64,000 bases of DNA from Didymella arachidicola (taxonomy: Eukaryota > Ascomycota > Dothideomycetes > Pleosporales > Didymellaceae): contig CM049996.1 in NCBI GenBank assembly GCA_016630955.3, positions 1,240,001-1,304,000 of the forward strand. Reading direction: 5' to 3'. The notes below the pieces were generated by a model. That model did no database searches. It saw only the letters and a list, made by a program, of their open reading frames with translations, and was not told the origin of the DNA. Position numbers and translations under genes: made by a program. Below are positions 9,926-20,800 of this stretch, one piece after another. Each line of letters begins with the position of its first letter. The first letter of the stretch is position 1.

Positions 9926-11546
9926 CTATAACGACGGTCCTTTCCAGACATCCCTGTTGATCTTGAATAAGTTGCTCTGTTTGTGCGGGAGGCTGACTTC
10001 GCGCTCCTTGTAGAAGCCGGACTCTTGAAGGTAGTGCGCCAGTCTGCTATAGTCAGTACAGTGTTACGGTGATAAGGTCTGTAACTCACTTCTCATTGTC
10101 CACTCTTGGCTCGAGCATTACTCTCTCCGTTCGGTTGTCCGCCAACCAGCAGTAGTGCACAAGTGCGCTGATCCAGAGCTTGACTCTGTGTGGGCCTCTG
10201 AATTCATGCTCGCCAATCAGACAGTGGAATCCTCGATCGTAGTCACCCACGTTGGGTACGTATTTGCCTAGGTTATCCTCCTTAACCCAATAGATCTCGA
10301 AGTACCCGAATGGCTTGCCATCCCAGCACCCTATCACAGGAAACGAGTTCTTTGATTTCAGACCATTTCTTAAGAACTCCTCCTGGTGTTCCTGTGGCCC
10401 TGCCTCGCCCCAGAAATATGCGACTCGAGTGTCATTCATCCACTTGTGAAGGTACTCGGAGTCGCACATGTCCACCTTGAGCGATTCCATTGTCGCACTG
10501 ATCGATTCAGTTTGTATTTGGCCGCTCAGACGGTGAGCGGCATTTTCGGCGGATGAGATGGGCCCGCGGTGTCGCAGCGGCTTGGACGAGATGGACGCTA
10601 CTCGGAAGGAGAGGTACTGGCCAACACTCGGAACGTAGCGCGTGTAGAGCACCTCGCCTTGTCGTGGAGGCTTCGGGCGTATAGGGTGCCGAACGTGGTT
10701 TGAGATGACATACTGAGTCGGCGGCGGAGGATAGTAGGTCGGCAGGTGTGAGCTAGAGTGGAACGGTCCAGGTGCGGTAGGCGACCACAGACCTGGCGAA
10801 GTTTGCTCGATCTGGTGTTCCTTCTTCTCCTCACTCTTTCCTGCAGGCGAAGACGGCCTTGAAGGATAAGGCGAGCCAGACGGGAAGGGCGAATTAGCCA
10901 TAGGCGAGAGCGTGAACAGGTAGATTCTGGGGTCAAGTTGCCAAAAGCTCCTGCGGCTGACGAACATCCTCGTCCAGCCTTCATGCGCGCACTCTTCTTG
11001 TGCGCAGCCTACCGATGAGTCCTCGCTGGCGATAAGCCCCATGCGTTCAAGTTTCGGCAGAACGACCTTCCCCTTGAAAATGCCCTCGCGATTGATGGTG
11101 ATTCTCCACTCGCCCTTTGGTTTCCCCGCATCTGCGGTGTTCTTCGAGAGTGCATTGGTGACCTGTAGGGTAGGTTCTGGCTGGTGGAAGTACCAGTAAA
11201 GAGTCGCCCACAGCATCATGGCGATATGGCGCGTCGGCGACGCAGCAGCTTTGAAGTCATTACTGCTAGGATTCGACACAGAAGAGATGTAGAGGTGATC
11301 CCCAGTCAGCGTTGGTCGCTTGTACCGATGTACATGGCGAGGCAGGCCGGTTTGCTCGGTGTTCTCGTCCTGTTCTGCCTTGGCGGGGTCGATATCGTCC
11401 TCTGAGTTCAGCACAACAGTCCAGCCGGGAGGAAATGGTGAGTGCGAATTGAGCAAGTCATTGGCCTTGAAGAACAACCCACCAAAGACTGGTGAGACAG
11501 TCAGGTTCTGGCCGTTAGGCAGGTGGACAACATTTGCTGGAGGCAT
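9926..11546 (-). CDS. SidF/SidL-type N5-hydroxyornithine acyltransferase (siderophore synthesis)
   Basis: Exons 10090-11546 and 9926-10046 (43-nt intron, phase 2) give 525 residues. The C-terminal half is a GNAT fold of the IucB/SidF family: LKVDMCDSEYLHKWMND, RVAYFWGEAGPQEHQEEFL, FPVIGCWDGKPFGYFEIYWVKED, GDYDRGFHCLIGEHEFRGPHRV and, after splicing, ESGFYKEREVSLPHKQSNLF. Such enzymes acylate N5-hydroxyornithine (acetyl in ferricrocin, anhydromevalonyl in fusarinine-type siderophores). The N-terminal half (VVHLPNGQNLTVSPVFGGL) is the fungal extension, with a Pro/Ser linker. The gene stands alone, with no NRPS or ornithine hydroxylase in view, which fits SidL better than cluster-borne SidF; this is inference. 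The C-terminus (GPSL) is not a standard peroxisomal signal. No clear iron-GATA site (ATCWGATAA) was seen upstream. Confidence 0.85.
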
Positions 11547-12141
11547 AGTGATGACGTTGGTGGGGTAGCTTGCACTCGCAGGTTGAAGAAGTGCAGCTCA
11601 GCAGACGCGAACAATTAAAGATGTGTGCCTTCCACGACGCAGACTATAGCTGCACTCATCAGCCCATCGCGTGAGGAGTAGGCCCACAGGTACCTAGACA
11701 GGTACGTCAACATTTCTGGATCACCACGCGAGCTGTCGGAATCTGCTGCCTAGATATCGATGGTAGGGAAATTGTCCGCCAACGGCTGTGACAGCTGGAA
11801 TCTCGGAGCGCCCAGTCTCACCCATCACGAACACTCTCCTGACACTCGAGGCTGGAGCTAATCAGATGTCTATATGCCTCAGTGCACATGCGACAGCGTC
11901 TTCAACCCTTCTGGTGTGACAATGCATCATCGCAATCATTATTCTGGGGTAATCGATTTGCTGGACCTGTCCATTGGCTGGCAGGTTGCTCCTACCGAAG
12001 CGCGAGGTCAGAGCTTCCTCGCGCTTCGGCAATGACGAAAGAGTCCGTGATTAACTGAGCAACCGATCTGGACGCTCTAACTTTGCACATAACCAGTCTC
12101 ATCACGTTCAACTGACCGTCCACAAGCCAATTGCCGCAACT
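11547..12141. other. divergent promoter region, siderophore gene / MnSOD
   Basis: A 595-bp region between two diverging genes that are both linked to iron or oxidative stress. Apart from the hairpin at 11995-12029 no factor site could be assigned. Sharing of regulation is conceivable but not shown by the sequence. Confidence 0.45.
11995..12029. repeat. perfect 13-bp inverted repeat (hairpin) upstream of MnSOD
   Basis: CCGAAGCGCGAGG is followed, after a 9-nt spacer, by its exact reverse complement. It lies 113 bp before the MnSOD start codon, so it could be in the 5' leader or core promoter. GC-rich arms would form a stable stem in RNA or a dyad site for a dimeric factor. No family of binding sites is recognised. 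Confidence 0.8.
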
Positions 12142-12883
12142 ATGAACTCGACCATCCTCCGCACTACTGCCGCACGCTCTGCGCTTCGCGCTGCCACCAA
12201 GAGCTCTGCTCGCGCTGGTGTCGCAACCACATTCGTCCGTGGAAAGGCCACCCTTCCTGATCTCGCCTGTACGTTGACTCTATGCTGAGCTGTATACTCA
12301 CGATTGACTGACATGTATAGATGACTACGGCGCCCTCGAGCCCAGCATCTCCGGCAAGATTATGGAGCTCCACCACAAGAACCACCACAACACCTATGTC
12401 ACGTCATACAACAACTTCAGCGAGCAGATCGCCGAGGCCAAGGCTAAGAACGACATCAAGGCGCAAATTGCTCTGCAGCCCTTGATCAACTTCCACGGAG
12501 GAGGTCACATCAACCACACTCTCTTCTGGGAGAACTTGGCACCAACCTCGCAGGGTGGCGGCGAGCCGCCATCTGGCGCCCTTGCTGGGGCCATCAACGA
12601 CTCTTACGGCAGCCTCGATCAATTCAAGGAGAAGTTCAACACCGCCCTCGCTGGCATCCAGGGTTCCGGTTGGGCGTGGTTGGTTCAGGACACACAGACT
12701 GGTGCCATCCAGATCAGGACATACGCAAACCAGGACCCCGTCGTTGGCCAGTTCAAGCCCATTCTCGGTGTCGATGCATGGGAGCACGCTTACTACCTCG
12801 ACTACCAGAACCGCAAGGCCGAGTACTTCAAGGCTATCTGGAACGTCATCAACTGGAAGGCGGCTGAGAAGCGCTTCCAGTAA
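12142..12883 (+). CDS. SOD2: mitochondrial manganese superoxide dismutase
   Basis: Exons 12142-12268 and 12321-12883 (52-nt intron, phase 1) give 229 residues. It converts superoxide to hydrogen peroxide and oxygen. Residues 1 to about 35 are rich in Arg, Ala, Ser and Thr without acids (MNSTILRTTAARSALRAATK), a mitochondrial presequence. The mature start LPDLAYDYGALEP is canonical. Metal ligands are visible: first His of LHHKNHHNTY, second His of GGHINHTLFW, and Asp and His of DAWEHAYYLDYQN. QGSGWAWLV is the usual Mn-type glycine-tryptophan segment. Length is normal. The family is certain; Mn rather than Fe is inferred from the eukaryotic type. Confidence 0.96.
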
Positions 12884-13626
12884 GCGTTTGGACAACCGTA
12901 GGATAGGCGAAACACCTGAATAGTATTCTCAAATGAGGAGTGCAATGCAATCTTGAATACTGTGACCTCGGATGTTACCCTGGATTTTCAGACTTCACGA
13001 TATCGGAACACAACGGACAGGCCTATCACCTGTGATGCACCCTGGCAAAGAAGATCAATTGTTCATTGATGTTCGAGAGCCTCATCGCTTTGAATGACTG
13101 AGCTTTCATGTGTGGCACGTACGCTCCTCCGTGTCTGAGTAGGTATGCAAACGGGAGAGGTAGAAATCCGGCTTTGCAGGGTCTCGCACGAGCTAAAGCC
13201 AGAGCTGCCGGCGCGCTCCACCCTCCACCCCCCTGCAACTCCGCGTCATCTCATGATCTCGTACAAAATATCATGACCTCTCTGGTGCTAGCTGGAAACA
13301 TCTTGGAGCCTGGAATGCCAAGGTGCAGAGTTTTGCTTGACTTGCAGGGAGCACAAACCTCCAGCGAATCAATATTGTCTAATCTAATCTGATGCATCTT
13401 ATCGCTGATCATCTACCACATCGATGCTGCGACTAACTCCGACATCACTCCGAAAGTACTCATCGACGTCACGGCACACGTAGGAGGTCATAAGGGTCGA
13501 CAATACGATGGCGCACATCGACAGAATTGGCGACTCGTCCATAAAACTTGGCGCAGTCTTCATGAGGGGCAATTCCGCACATTCCTGGCCACCATCTTGA
13601 GCTGGCACGCTCTTCTCACAGAAGAT
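12884..13626. other. intergenic between MnSOD and P450
   Basis: About 740 bp. It should hold the MnSOD 3' end and the P450 promoter. No gene, repeat or strong motif recognised. Confidence 0.4.
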
Positions 13627-15381
13627 ATGGCACTGCATGACTTGCTCCCGCCGCAGGCATCGGAAATGCTGGGCGCCTTTTTCAGGTGGGAATTACTGTT
13701 CCCTGCAGCTACGCTATTCGTAATAGCGTACTTTCTCGCAAAGGTCAAAGCCAAACCCCTCGATCTCAAGCAGTACTCCCACTTCCCACAGCCTGAGCCA
13801 GCAGATCCTATACGAGGTCACTGGCCATGGATCGAGAAAGCTGCTGCTGAAGGTGATACTCGGCGCCAATTCGATGAGATGCTTTACGAGCAAGCAGAGA
13901 AACTAGGCTTCCCACCTGTCATCCTCGTTGATTGGCGTCCCATTGAAAAGTTCCCTATCCTATTCATCTTAGACAACGATGTTGCAGAGCAAGTCACCAA
14001 ACCAAATAAAGCGTTCAGAACCAGCATGCCGAAGCATCCGGCCATCCAACAATTAGCTCCTCTGGTTGGCGCAAGATCTCTGGTCACCACAGATGTAGGC
14101 TACTCCGCAACCTGGTTCAAAGGCACCACAGCTGATACATGTATACAGGGAGACGAGTGGAATGGTCTCTACAAGCGTATCCGCCCTGGTTTTCAACCCA
14201 ACCATCTCCTTGGCTTGGTCAACGTCATTGTAGACAAGACTGAGATGTTCATCGATCTTATGGAACAAAAGGCTGCATCTGGCGAGAGCTTCACCCTCGA
14301 CTCGTACACTACGAACCTTGTCTTTGATGTAATTGGGATTGTTACTTTCGACATGGACCTACATGCTCAGATCGAAGGGAAGCAGTCTGAAGTACTCTTG
14401 ACGTACCGTGCCCTGTCCCAAGCCTTTAACAAACGCCCCTTTGGTGGTGTCGGATGGCGAGACTACTTTTCCGAAAACGAGCGTGTGATCCGATCCAAGG
14501 ACAAAAAGCTTGATAGCCTCCTCAAGGCTGAGATCAAGCGACAACATAGGGCTCTGAGTTCTGCTGGCGCTGATACCAACAAGAAGAACCGAAGTGTAGC
14601 AACCCTTAGTCTTCAAGGCATCGACAGATTGACTCCTCAGGTCCTTCAGCAGACTAGCGACACTCTACGTGGTTTTCTCTTCGCCGGCCATGACACAACC
14701 TCTATTCTACTGCAGTGGGCGTTTTACGAGCTGCACATCCACCCCTCTGTCGCACAGACTCTCAAGCAAGAGCTTGATTCTGTCTTTGGCTCAGAGACGC
14801 ACCCTTCTGCTGTCGCCAACGCACTACGAGAGCCAGATGCCGGTATTCGTCTTAGTAAGCTTCACTACACAGATGCCCTGATCAAGGAAACATTGCGTCT
14901 CCACCCTCCTGGTACAACTGCCCGCGTCGCGCCATCCGGATCAAACACCATTCTTACCTTACCTGATGGCGACACGCTCTGCATCGATGGTCTGTGCGTG
15001 ACACCGCGCGCATACACTATTCAACGCCACCCAAAGATCTTCGGTGAGAGCAGGAATGACTTCAAGCCCGAGCGCTGGCTCGGTGAAGAGGGCAAGAAGA
15101 TCCCTGAAAGCGCGTTTAGACCTTACGAGCGTGGACCGCGGCGATGCACTGGGTCTGAACTTGCGAACCTGGAGACCAAGATCATCATTGCGTGTGTCGC
15201 CCGACACTTTGAGTTTGTTAAGCAGGGACTAGGAGAGCTAGAGTTGGATGAAAAGGGCAAGGTACAGGTTGACGAGGCGGGCAAGGCAAAGACGAAGGGC
15301 GTCATGTTCAGTACGCATCAGGTTACTGCGAAGCCGGTCGATGGGATGGAGATCAAAGTGCAGGTGAAAGGCGTACAGTGA
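13627..15381 (+). CDS. cytochrome P450 monooxygenase with a frame-neutral intron
   Basis: The frame opens at ATG 13627 (MALHDLL). A membrane anchor lies at LLFPAATLFVIAYFLAKV. P450 motifs in order: I-helix LRGFLFAGHDTTS, K-helix KETLRLHPPG, PERW, and the heme loop YERGPRRCTG with the thiolate Cys (Tyr where Phe is usual). The protein would be 584 residues unspliced. However, 14095-14148 is a perfect-looking 54-nt intron (GTAGGC, GCTGATAC branch, ATACAG) interrupting TTD/GDEWNGLYKRIRPGF, where P450s have no insertion. Splicing gives 566 residues. The C-terminus carries an extra charged loop after the heme helix. Substrate unknown; no biosynthetic cluster partner adjoins. Confidence 0.92.
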   Translation: MALHDLLPPQASEMLGAFFRWELLFPAATLFVIAYFLAKVKAKPLDLKQYSHFPQPEPADPIRGHWPWIEKAAAEGDTRRQFDEMLYEQAEKLGFPPVILVDWRPIEKFPILFILDNDVAEQVTKPNKAFRTSMPKHPAIQQLAPLVGARSLVTTDVGYSATWFKGTTADTCIQGDEWNGLYKRIRPGFQPNHLLGLVNVIVDKTEMFIDLMEQKAASGESFTLDSYTTNLVFDVIGIVTFDMDLHAQIEGKQSEVLLTYRALSQAFNKRPFGGVGWRDYFSENERVIRSKDKKLDSLLKAEIKRQHRALSSAGADTNKKNRSVATLSLQGIDRLTPQVLQQTSDTLRGFLFAGHDTTSILLQWAFYELHIHPSVAQTLKQELDSVFGSETHPSAVANALREPDAGIRLSKLHYTDALIKETLRLHPPGTTARVAPSGSNTILTLPDGDTLCIDGLCVTPRAYTIQRHPKIFGESRNDFKPERWLGEEGKKIPESAFRPYERGPRRCTGSELANLETKIIIACVARHFEFVKQGLGELELDEKGKVQVDEAGKAKTKGVMFSTHQVTAKPVDGMEIKVQVKGVQ

Positions 15382-18135
15382 GACGATGAATGAGAAGTTG
15401 GCTGTTGGCTGGGTCATGTGGAATATGTCAGTAGGCGCTGTCTGCAGGTACGTAGGTTCAAGCAATGATAAAAAAGGTATGGCGTATCTGCCCTGCTGCA
15501 CTTCCTCCGTGGCGTAGCACCCCTTGTTTTGCATCGCAAGGCAGCCCTCTGCCAGCTTTCTTGACGATGGGTCCATCCAAGCTCTTGGTCTCCATCAATT
15601 CAACGGATCCTTGCGATTGCAATATGATCCCATGCCAGAACACACTCATAACTCTCTAAACCTCGACCGAGATATGCCTCTTAACTTGCCGTTCATTAAC
15701 AACTTTGTCACCAGTACGAAAGTCAATCGAACCCAGTACTTGCTCGTGAATTGCTTGACATCTAAGTACCTGACGTTGTCTGCAAGTTCTCCAGTTTACA
15801 GGACCAGACACAGATGGTTGAACATAGAGGCCTATAATTCTTCTCGACTCTCCAAAGCGCAGCGATACTGAACGATTTTCGTCTGATCATTTGTGAATTA
15901 CCTCGTCATCATCTAAATGCTCGTATTTAACTTCTTCGCTCAGAGCCAGCAACATCGGTGGAAGGACAAGGATGTCCGGTCCGTATTCCATCTGTACTGT
16001 GGCTTGAGGCACATGCGAGATCGGCCGAACTGTTTTCCGAGACGTATACCAAGCCCATGTAGATCTTGAGCTTGTCGGCGGACAACCTTGCAGGAAGGAC
16101 GGAAATGACCATCCATCGTGATCATTTTGGTTTATGTTCATCAACAAACAAAACTAGAAAACGCGTCGAATCGCTACGTAAAGACTGAGAAGACGCTTCT
16201 GTATGTTGACTTCGGAGGACGAGCAAACTCGAGATACAAAGCTTGCGTTCGTCTCGTGGAAAGGAATCGGCAACGAGCGAGAGCTAAGAATCGAGCTCAC
16301 CATCTCTGATTTTGAGAGACAACAAAGCAGTAGTAGATGATGAGGACGGACTCGCTGGCACACAATTACTTCATATCCGCTCACAGCCACAAATGCAAAG
16401 CATGCAGTATGTAGAAGCGGTGTCCGGCCGCGTGAGTTGTAAAGAGCAACAGGCTCCGAACCAAAAGCAGTGATATGATCGCTTCCAAACAAAAGTCTCG
16501 CGACATACGATCTGGATGCTCTTGATTGGTACAGCAGAGCGTCGTTGCAGTAGTGCAACGCACCAACAGAGAACACACATTTCTGCCCATTCTGAACGTT
16601 TTTATCATAAGACACATCTCGGAGAGAAAACGTTCACATAATCATCTCGAGTGTCTTCTTTAAGCCGTGTCACAAGCACAAGGGAAACATATATGAATCC
16701 TCGCCTACAGGATTTTAAAGGACACAAATATACATGTCGCTGCAGCGGCAGTCATCCAGAAATGTGAGACTGAGACGTGAGATGAAGAGTTAAAGAAGCG
16801 AGGGCACAAAATGGCAGTCATGGCATTTCGATTTTGAACATCTCCCGGAGCAGGGAGGAGATAGGAAGCTGTTTCTTGTCTTTTGAGTTTTGAGTATTGC
16901 AGAAGTCTGAAAGGAATATTCGATTTCACTGAGCTCGAGTTTTGCATCCTTTCGAAGCCGCTGGCAAGGGGAAAACCGAGACAACATGCGATGTTTCTGT
17001 ATGTTTTTGAAAGAAAACATGTTTCTTGTCAATTAATGGTAGTAAGGTCGTAGGCGACGTCGTAGCTCCAGGATCCCGGGTGTCGGGACATATCTGAGTA
17101 GACTTTTGACAGAAATGGACATTTTGCAACCGTGATATAGGCCAGGAACAGACGCAAACATTAGCATTGTGCTTCGATCTTTCTAGCAAGGATAAGGAAG
17201 CAAGATGTCAAGCAATTTCATTCGTACTTGAGCGCACATACATAGCATGGATCAGAGAGCTGCAGAAATACGATTGTTGCGCTGATGCTTTGGTATATAT
17301 CCAGAAGCTTCTTTCCTCTTTTGCAAACATGACATTGTGGATTTTGAGGTAAAAGAATGAAGGATGAGAAAGAACGGAGACCATGCTCCAGACGGACTCT
17401 TCTTTTGACAGCATTGAGGGGTTGCGATACAGAAGACCAGAGCGAATGTCGTAAGGAAGCCACCGCTTCTGGATGTCTTTGAAATGCGGACTGCAGACAA
17501 CAGCAGAACATCATAACTTGACAAGTGACTTTCGGAAGGTCAGAAATCAGTAGTAATATGAAGCTTTCCAATACCCAAGGAGCAACGTGCATTTATAGGG
17601 AGAAGCAACTTGGCGGTGAAGGATGGCACATAAGTGTACGCATGTGGAGTGGAGTTGCAGACGCATACTCACAGAGCAGAAGAAAAGAGGATCATGAGAG
17701 CACGAATGGCTCCTTTTAGTATTGAGAGCCATGAAGTGCAGAGGTTGTGGACGTAGACGACAAGAACGCATTCTTGATGAATTAAGAGCCAATAGGTGCA
17801 GACATGTGGCTTTGCCAGGTAGTTTTGAATCAGGGAAACTCGAGACATTCTTGGAACCGATCTTATTTTCAGCTCTGAAGCTTCGCAGCGAGGAAGAGAG
17901 GCGCCAGCACATTCATCTAGGCCAGCAACCTTTTCAATATTGAAATTGGGATAGAAAGAATGACGGGAACCTACATTGCTCCGGCGTTGTTTTTGGTATT
18001 CAGAAAGTGGGACTTGTGGATGAGGAGACGATGTATGGTCGCGAGCGTGTTTATATACTATTCTCGCTACCACGAAGGTGACCTATGGTCCCAGACCAAG
18101 ATGCGTAGCTACAAACGGACCTCACAGCCAATCAT
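15382..18135. other. 2.75-kb gene-poor stretch
   Basis: No frame on either strand shows family resemblance or convincing splicing. Many short frames exist, mostly on the minus strand between 16.1 and 18.1 kb. The minus-strand text is pyrimidine-rich with runs such as TTTCTTTC, like an untranslated leader or a long non-coding RNA. No tRNA, rRNA or C/D snoRNA could be confirmed. It may also be the promoter region of distant genes. Confidence 0.4.
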
Positions 18136-19211
18136 TTACTTCGAGCACTTCTGCGCCCCCAGGAATGTCGCAACGCTCGCCGCAGTGGCATTGTGCATTG
18201 GGAATGTCGGGTGCAGCGTGTTCAGCCAGAGATACTCGTTGACTGCATACTGGCAGCTCGGATCCTTCGTGTACCATGTCGGTGTGCCGCTGTCGCTCGT
18301 CAGTTCTTGATTCCCATGGCATACGGGGGATACTTACTTCTCATACGCCGCACAGTACCCTGTAACATTCTTATACCCACTTGTCTGCGGGTATGCCTTG
18401 GGGTTCTTGATAACGTCATCGAAGACTTTATGTGTATCGTGCACAAAAAGCTGTGCATCGGTATGGCTCTTCTTGAATGTCTTTGTCAAGGCAGTCAGGC
18501 GGCTGTTCCAGTCCAGGATCACTTTACCCTCTGCCTCCACACTGTATCCATTGTCATCCTTACTCAGTGTGAGAGGCGCCAGGTTGATTGGCGGCACAGA
18601 GAGGAAAAGGAAGTTACGCGCGCCGGTCTTGTACACTTGATCCAGGAGTCCAGAGTACCTGGTGAAGATGTTGTCGTAGAGAGTGGCGTTGTTGAGCCAC
18701 CAGCTATTGCCCACATCGTTGATTCCGATGAAGAAGGCGAACAGACTGTCCTTTCCGGTCCACGGCGCATCGCCAGGATGCGACCCATACCGCGGCAGGA
18801 ACTCGCTTTGGACCTGATCCACGAGCGAGAGCACGGTGGGCGCATAGGGTGTCACGAGCTTGGAGTCAACGGTTGCGCCGCCATAGGCAAGATTGTATGC
18901 TTTGACAAATGATGCGTTGTAAGTTGTTGCAAGGAGATCGGCCCAGTTGGGGCCGTTGGAGGAGGTGTAACCTGGGAATGGCGGGTTGCCGAATGGGTTG
19001 GCGGCATTAGGTTGCATGCCATTGACATCAAAGCCGGTCTGCGTGTAGCTATCACCGCTGGTGGTTGTTAGTGGCGTGACTCCGCGATAGTTCTGATATC
19101 GTCGTACAAAATGAACAGGTTCTTCACGGCCTTCCAGGACGACCATGTGCATGTTGGCGCTGCCAGGGCTGGGGCCACCAGAGAGAGGACGAGGGATGCT
19201 GATTTGACCAT
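18136..19211 (-). CDS. secreted GDSL (SGNH) esterase, CE16-like
   Basis: Three exons (19108-19211, 18338-19057, 18136-18289) with 50- and 48-nt introns give 325 residues. Residues 1-18 are a signal peptide (MVKSASLVLSLVAPALA). Splicing restores block I, KNLFIFGDSYTQTGF, with the nucleophilic Ser. Later blocks are YNLAYGGATVDS (oxyanion Gly), FAFFIGINDVGNSWW (GxND) and, in exon 3, YLWLNTLHPTFPMHNAT with the catalytic His. The residue three before that His is Asn, where many SGNH enzymes have Asp. Fungal members deacetylate xylan-derived oligosaccharides, so a role in plant cell wall use is likely. ATG 19211 is preferred over an in-frame one at 19274 because the signal peptide starts there. Confidence 0.9.
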
Positions 19212-20800
19212 TGTGCCGAGGTTCTTCGGGAGACTCAGACAAGCTTCAGTGACCTCCGGAAAATGCAGAAGCATTGCTATATATTTGAGAGATTAGTGGC
19301 AGTACCTGGGCAGATTCCAGGGGTACGGCATGTCGGCGCGAACCAGGTAGATTGATTAAGTTTGATCTCCATAGATTACCCCACAAATTGAAACTATTGC
19401 TATGAAATAAGTTAACACATGCACGGAGGAATTCGAATGCGAAGTTGGTGTCGTACGGCGGTGCGCACTCCGGAGTAGAGCGTTGAACTAGGCTAAGTTG
19501 AGGATGCGTGGTCCTTCCGCTTCTGAAGGGGGATGGTCTGGTGCAGATCGAGCACGTTATTCCCACGATACGGGAGGGATGTGCGCAGCGTTCACCGAGG
19601 AACTCGCATCTGGATGAGGTCCAGAAATGCAGTGCATGTCGGATCAAGGGATCACGATGTCAACCATGGTGTTGAGGCTGATGGCTGTAGCCAATCAGTA
19701 CGTTGTCAAATCTGTGGCAGGGGCAGGGGCAATAATGTCCTCGACCACTGCCGCGCAGTTTCTGGGGCGTCGTCTGTATTTCGTTCATCATCTTTCTAGC
19801 CCTCACACGAGAGACATGTGTCCAGCCTGTTTTTGTCAGCCAGAATTTTGCTTCTAGCGATGCCGGCCATCTTGTGCAGTGTAGCGTTCTATTTGAGGCT
19901 GACCCGAAAATCGGCCGTTAAAGATTTCCTAGCTCCCTCTGTTAACACGATGCTCTTGCTCACGAAGAGAACGGATGGCTCGGAATCCAGAAAATCGAGG
20001 CTGCATAATCACATGATTATCTGGAAGGTTCGAACGTCATCAGCTTTCACGCAAAGAAATGCCCGGAGGGTGTGGTGTGGATACTCAAGGTGGGGTTGGG
20101 AAGGCACGAGGAGCCGCATTTGCAGTGCCATTTTCGAAGCAGCGTGTGCGACTGGAAGACTTTGCTAAACGTCATCAGTTGAAGACAGTGAGGGTTTGCG
20201 CGTCATGGTACTGGAACAGGCGCAGCCATGGAGGTGGCTGACGTGCGTGAGGCGTAGGGCTGAAATTACAAGGTTCTGTTTGTTATGCTCCCAGCCTTCG
20301 TATACGCAGCGTATAGGCATGCAGCAACAGATCCAAGCCCGTCGGGCTTAGCAGGGACAACGAACACCTGTCTGCAAGCTCCCGCTTGTGCCCAAGAACC
20401 TGAAAGAACCCTAGGTCCCTTGCAAAGCATGTTTAGTGAACCGTGACAGCATTCAAGACAGGTTCACCGTTCTTCTTCGTCCATCGGCCGTAACGCCCTC
20501 CCTCTCCGACCGTGACCACGTCCAGATTGCCGACAGCCTGCTGTCGTGAGCTGACGACCGAAACCCGTAAGGCCAAGCGCATATAACAATTTGGGATTGT
20601 CTCGCTGTCATGCTGGCTCAGTAAAGAGCAACTCAATAGCCAGTGCAGCCCTCAGATTCCGCCTTAGGCGTTCATCGTCGGTATCGATACGGTACGGCGC
20701 ATTCCAGGTACCGAGCGTCAGCGCGAACACCTAGATAGCACAGGGGAAGGGAGCCCTGCGCACACAGGTGCAGACATACCAGACACAGTTGAAGCACACC
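19212..20800. other. intergenic between esterase and Osh3 gene
   Basis: About 1.6 kb without a supported gene. Two tiny perfect dyads sit close together at about 20310-20347: TATACGC/GCGTATA and AAGCCCG/CGGGCTT, each around a single base. The last 300 bp should be the promoter of the oxysterol-binding protein gene. Confidence 0.4.

Noticed and set aside
13597..13626. P450 start ten codons upstream
   Set aside because: The codon at 13597 is TTG; the first ATG in frame is at 13627 and is followed by a normal membrane anchor.
15900..16400. C/D-box snoRNA candidates (TGATGA-like boxes on both strands)
   Set aside because: No box D at suitable distance and no flanking stem.
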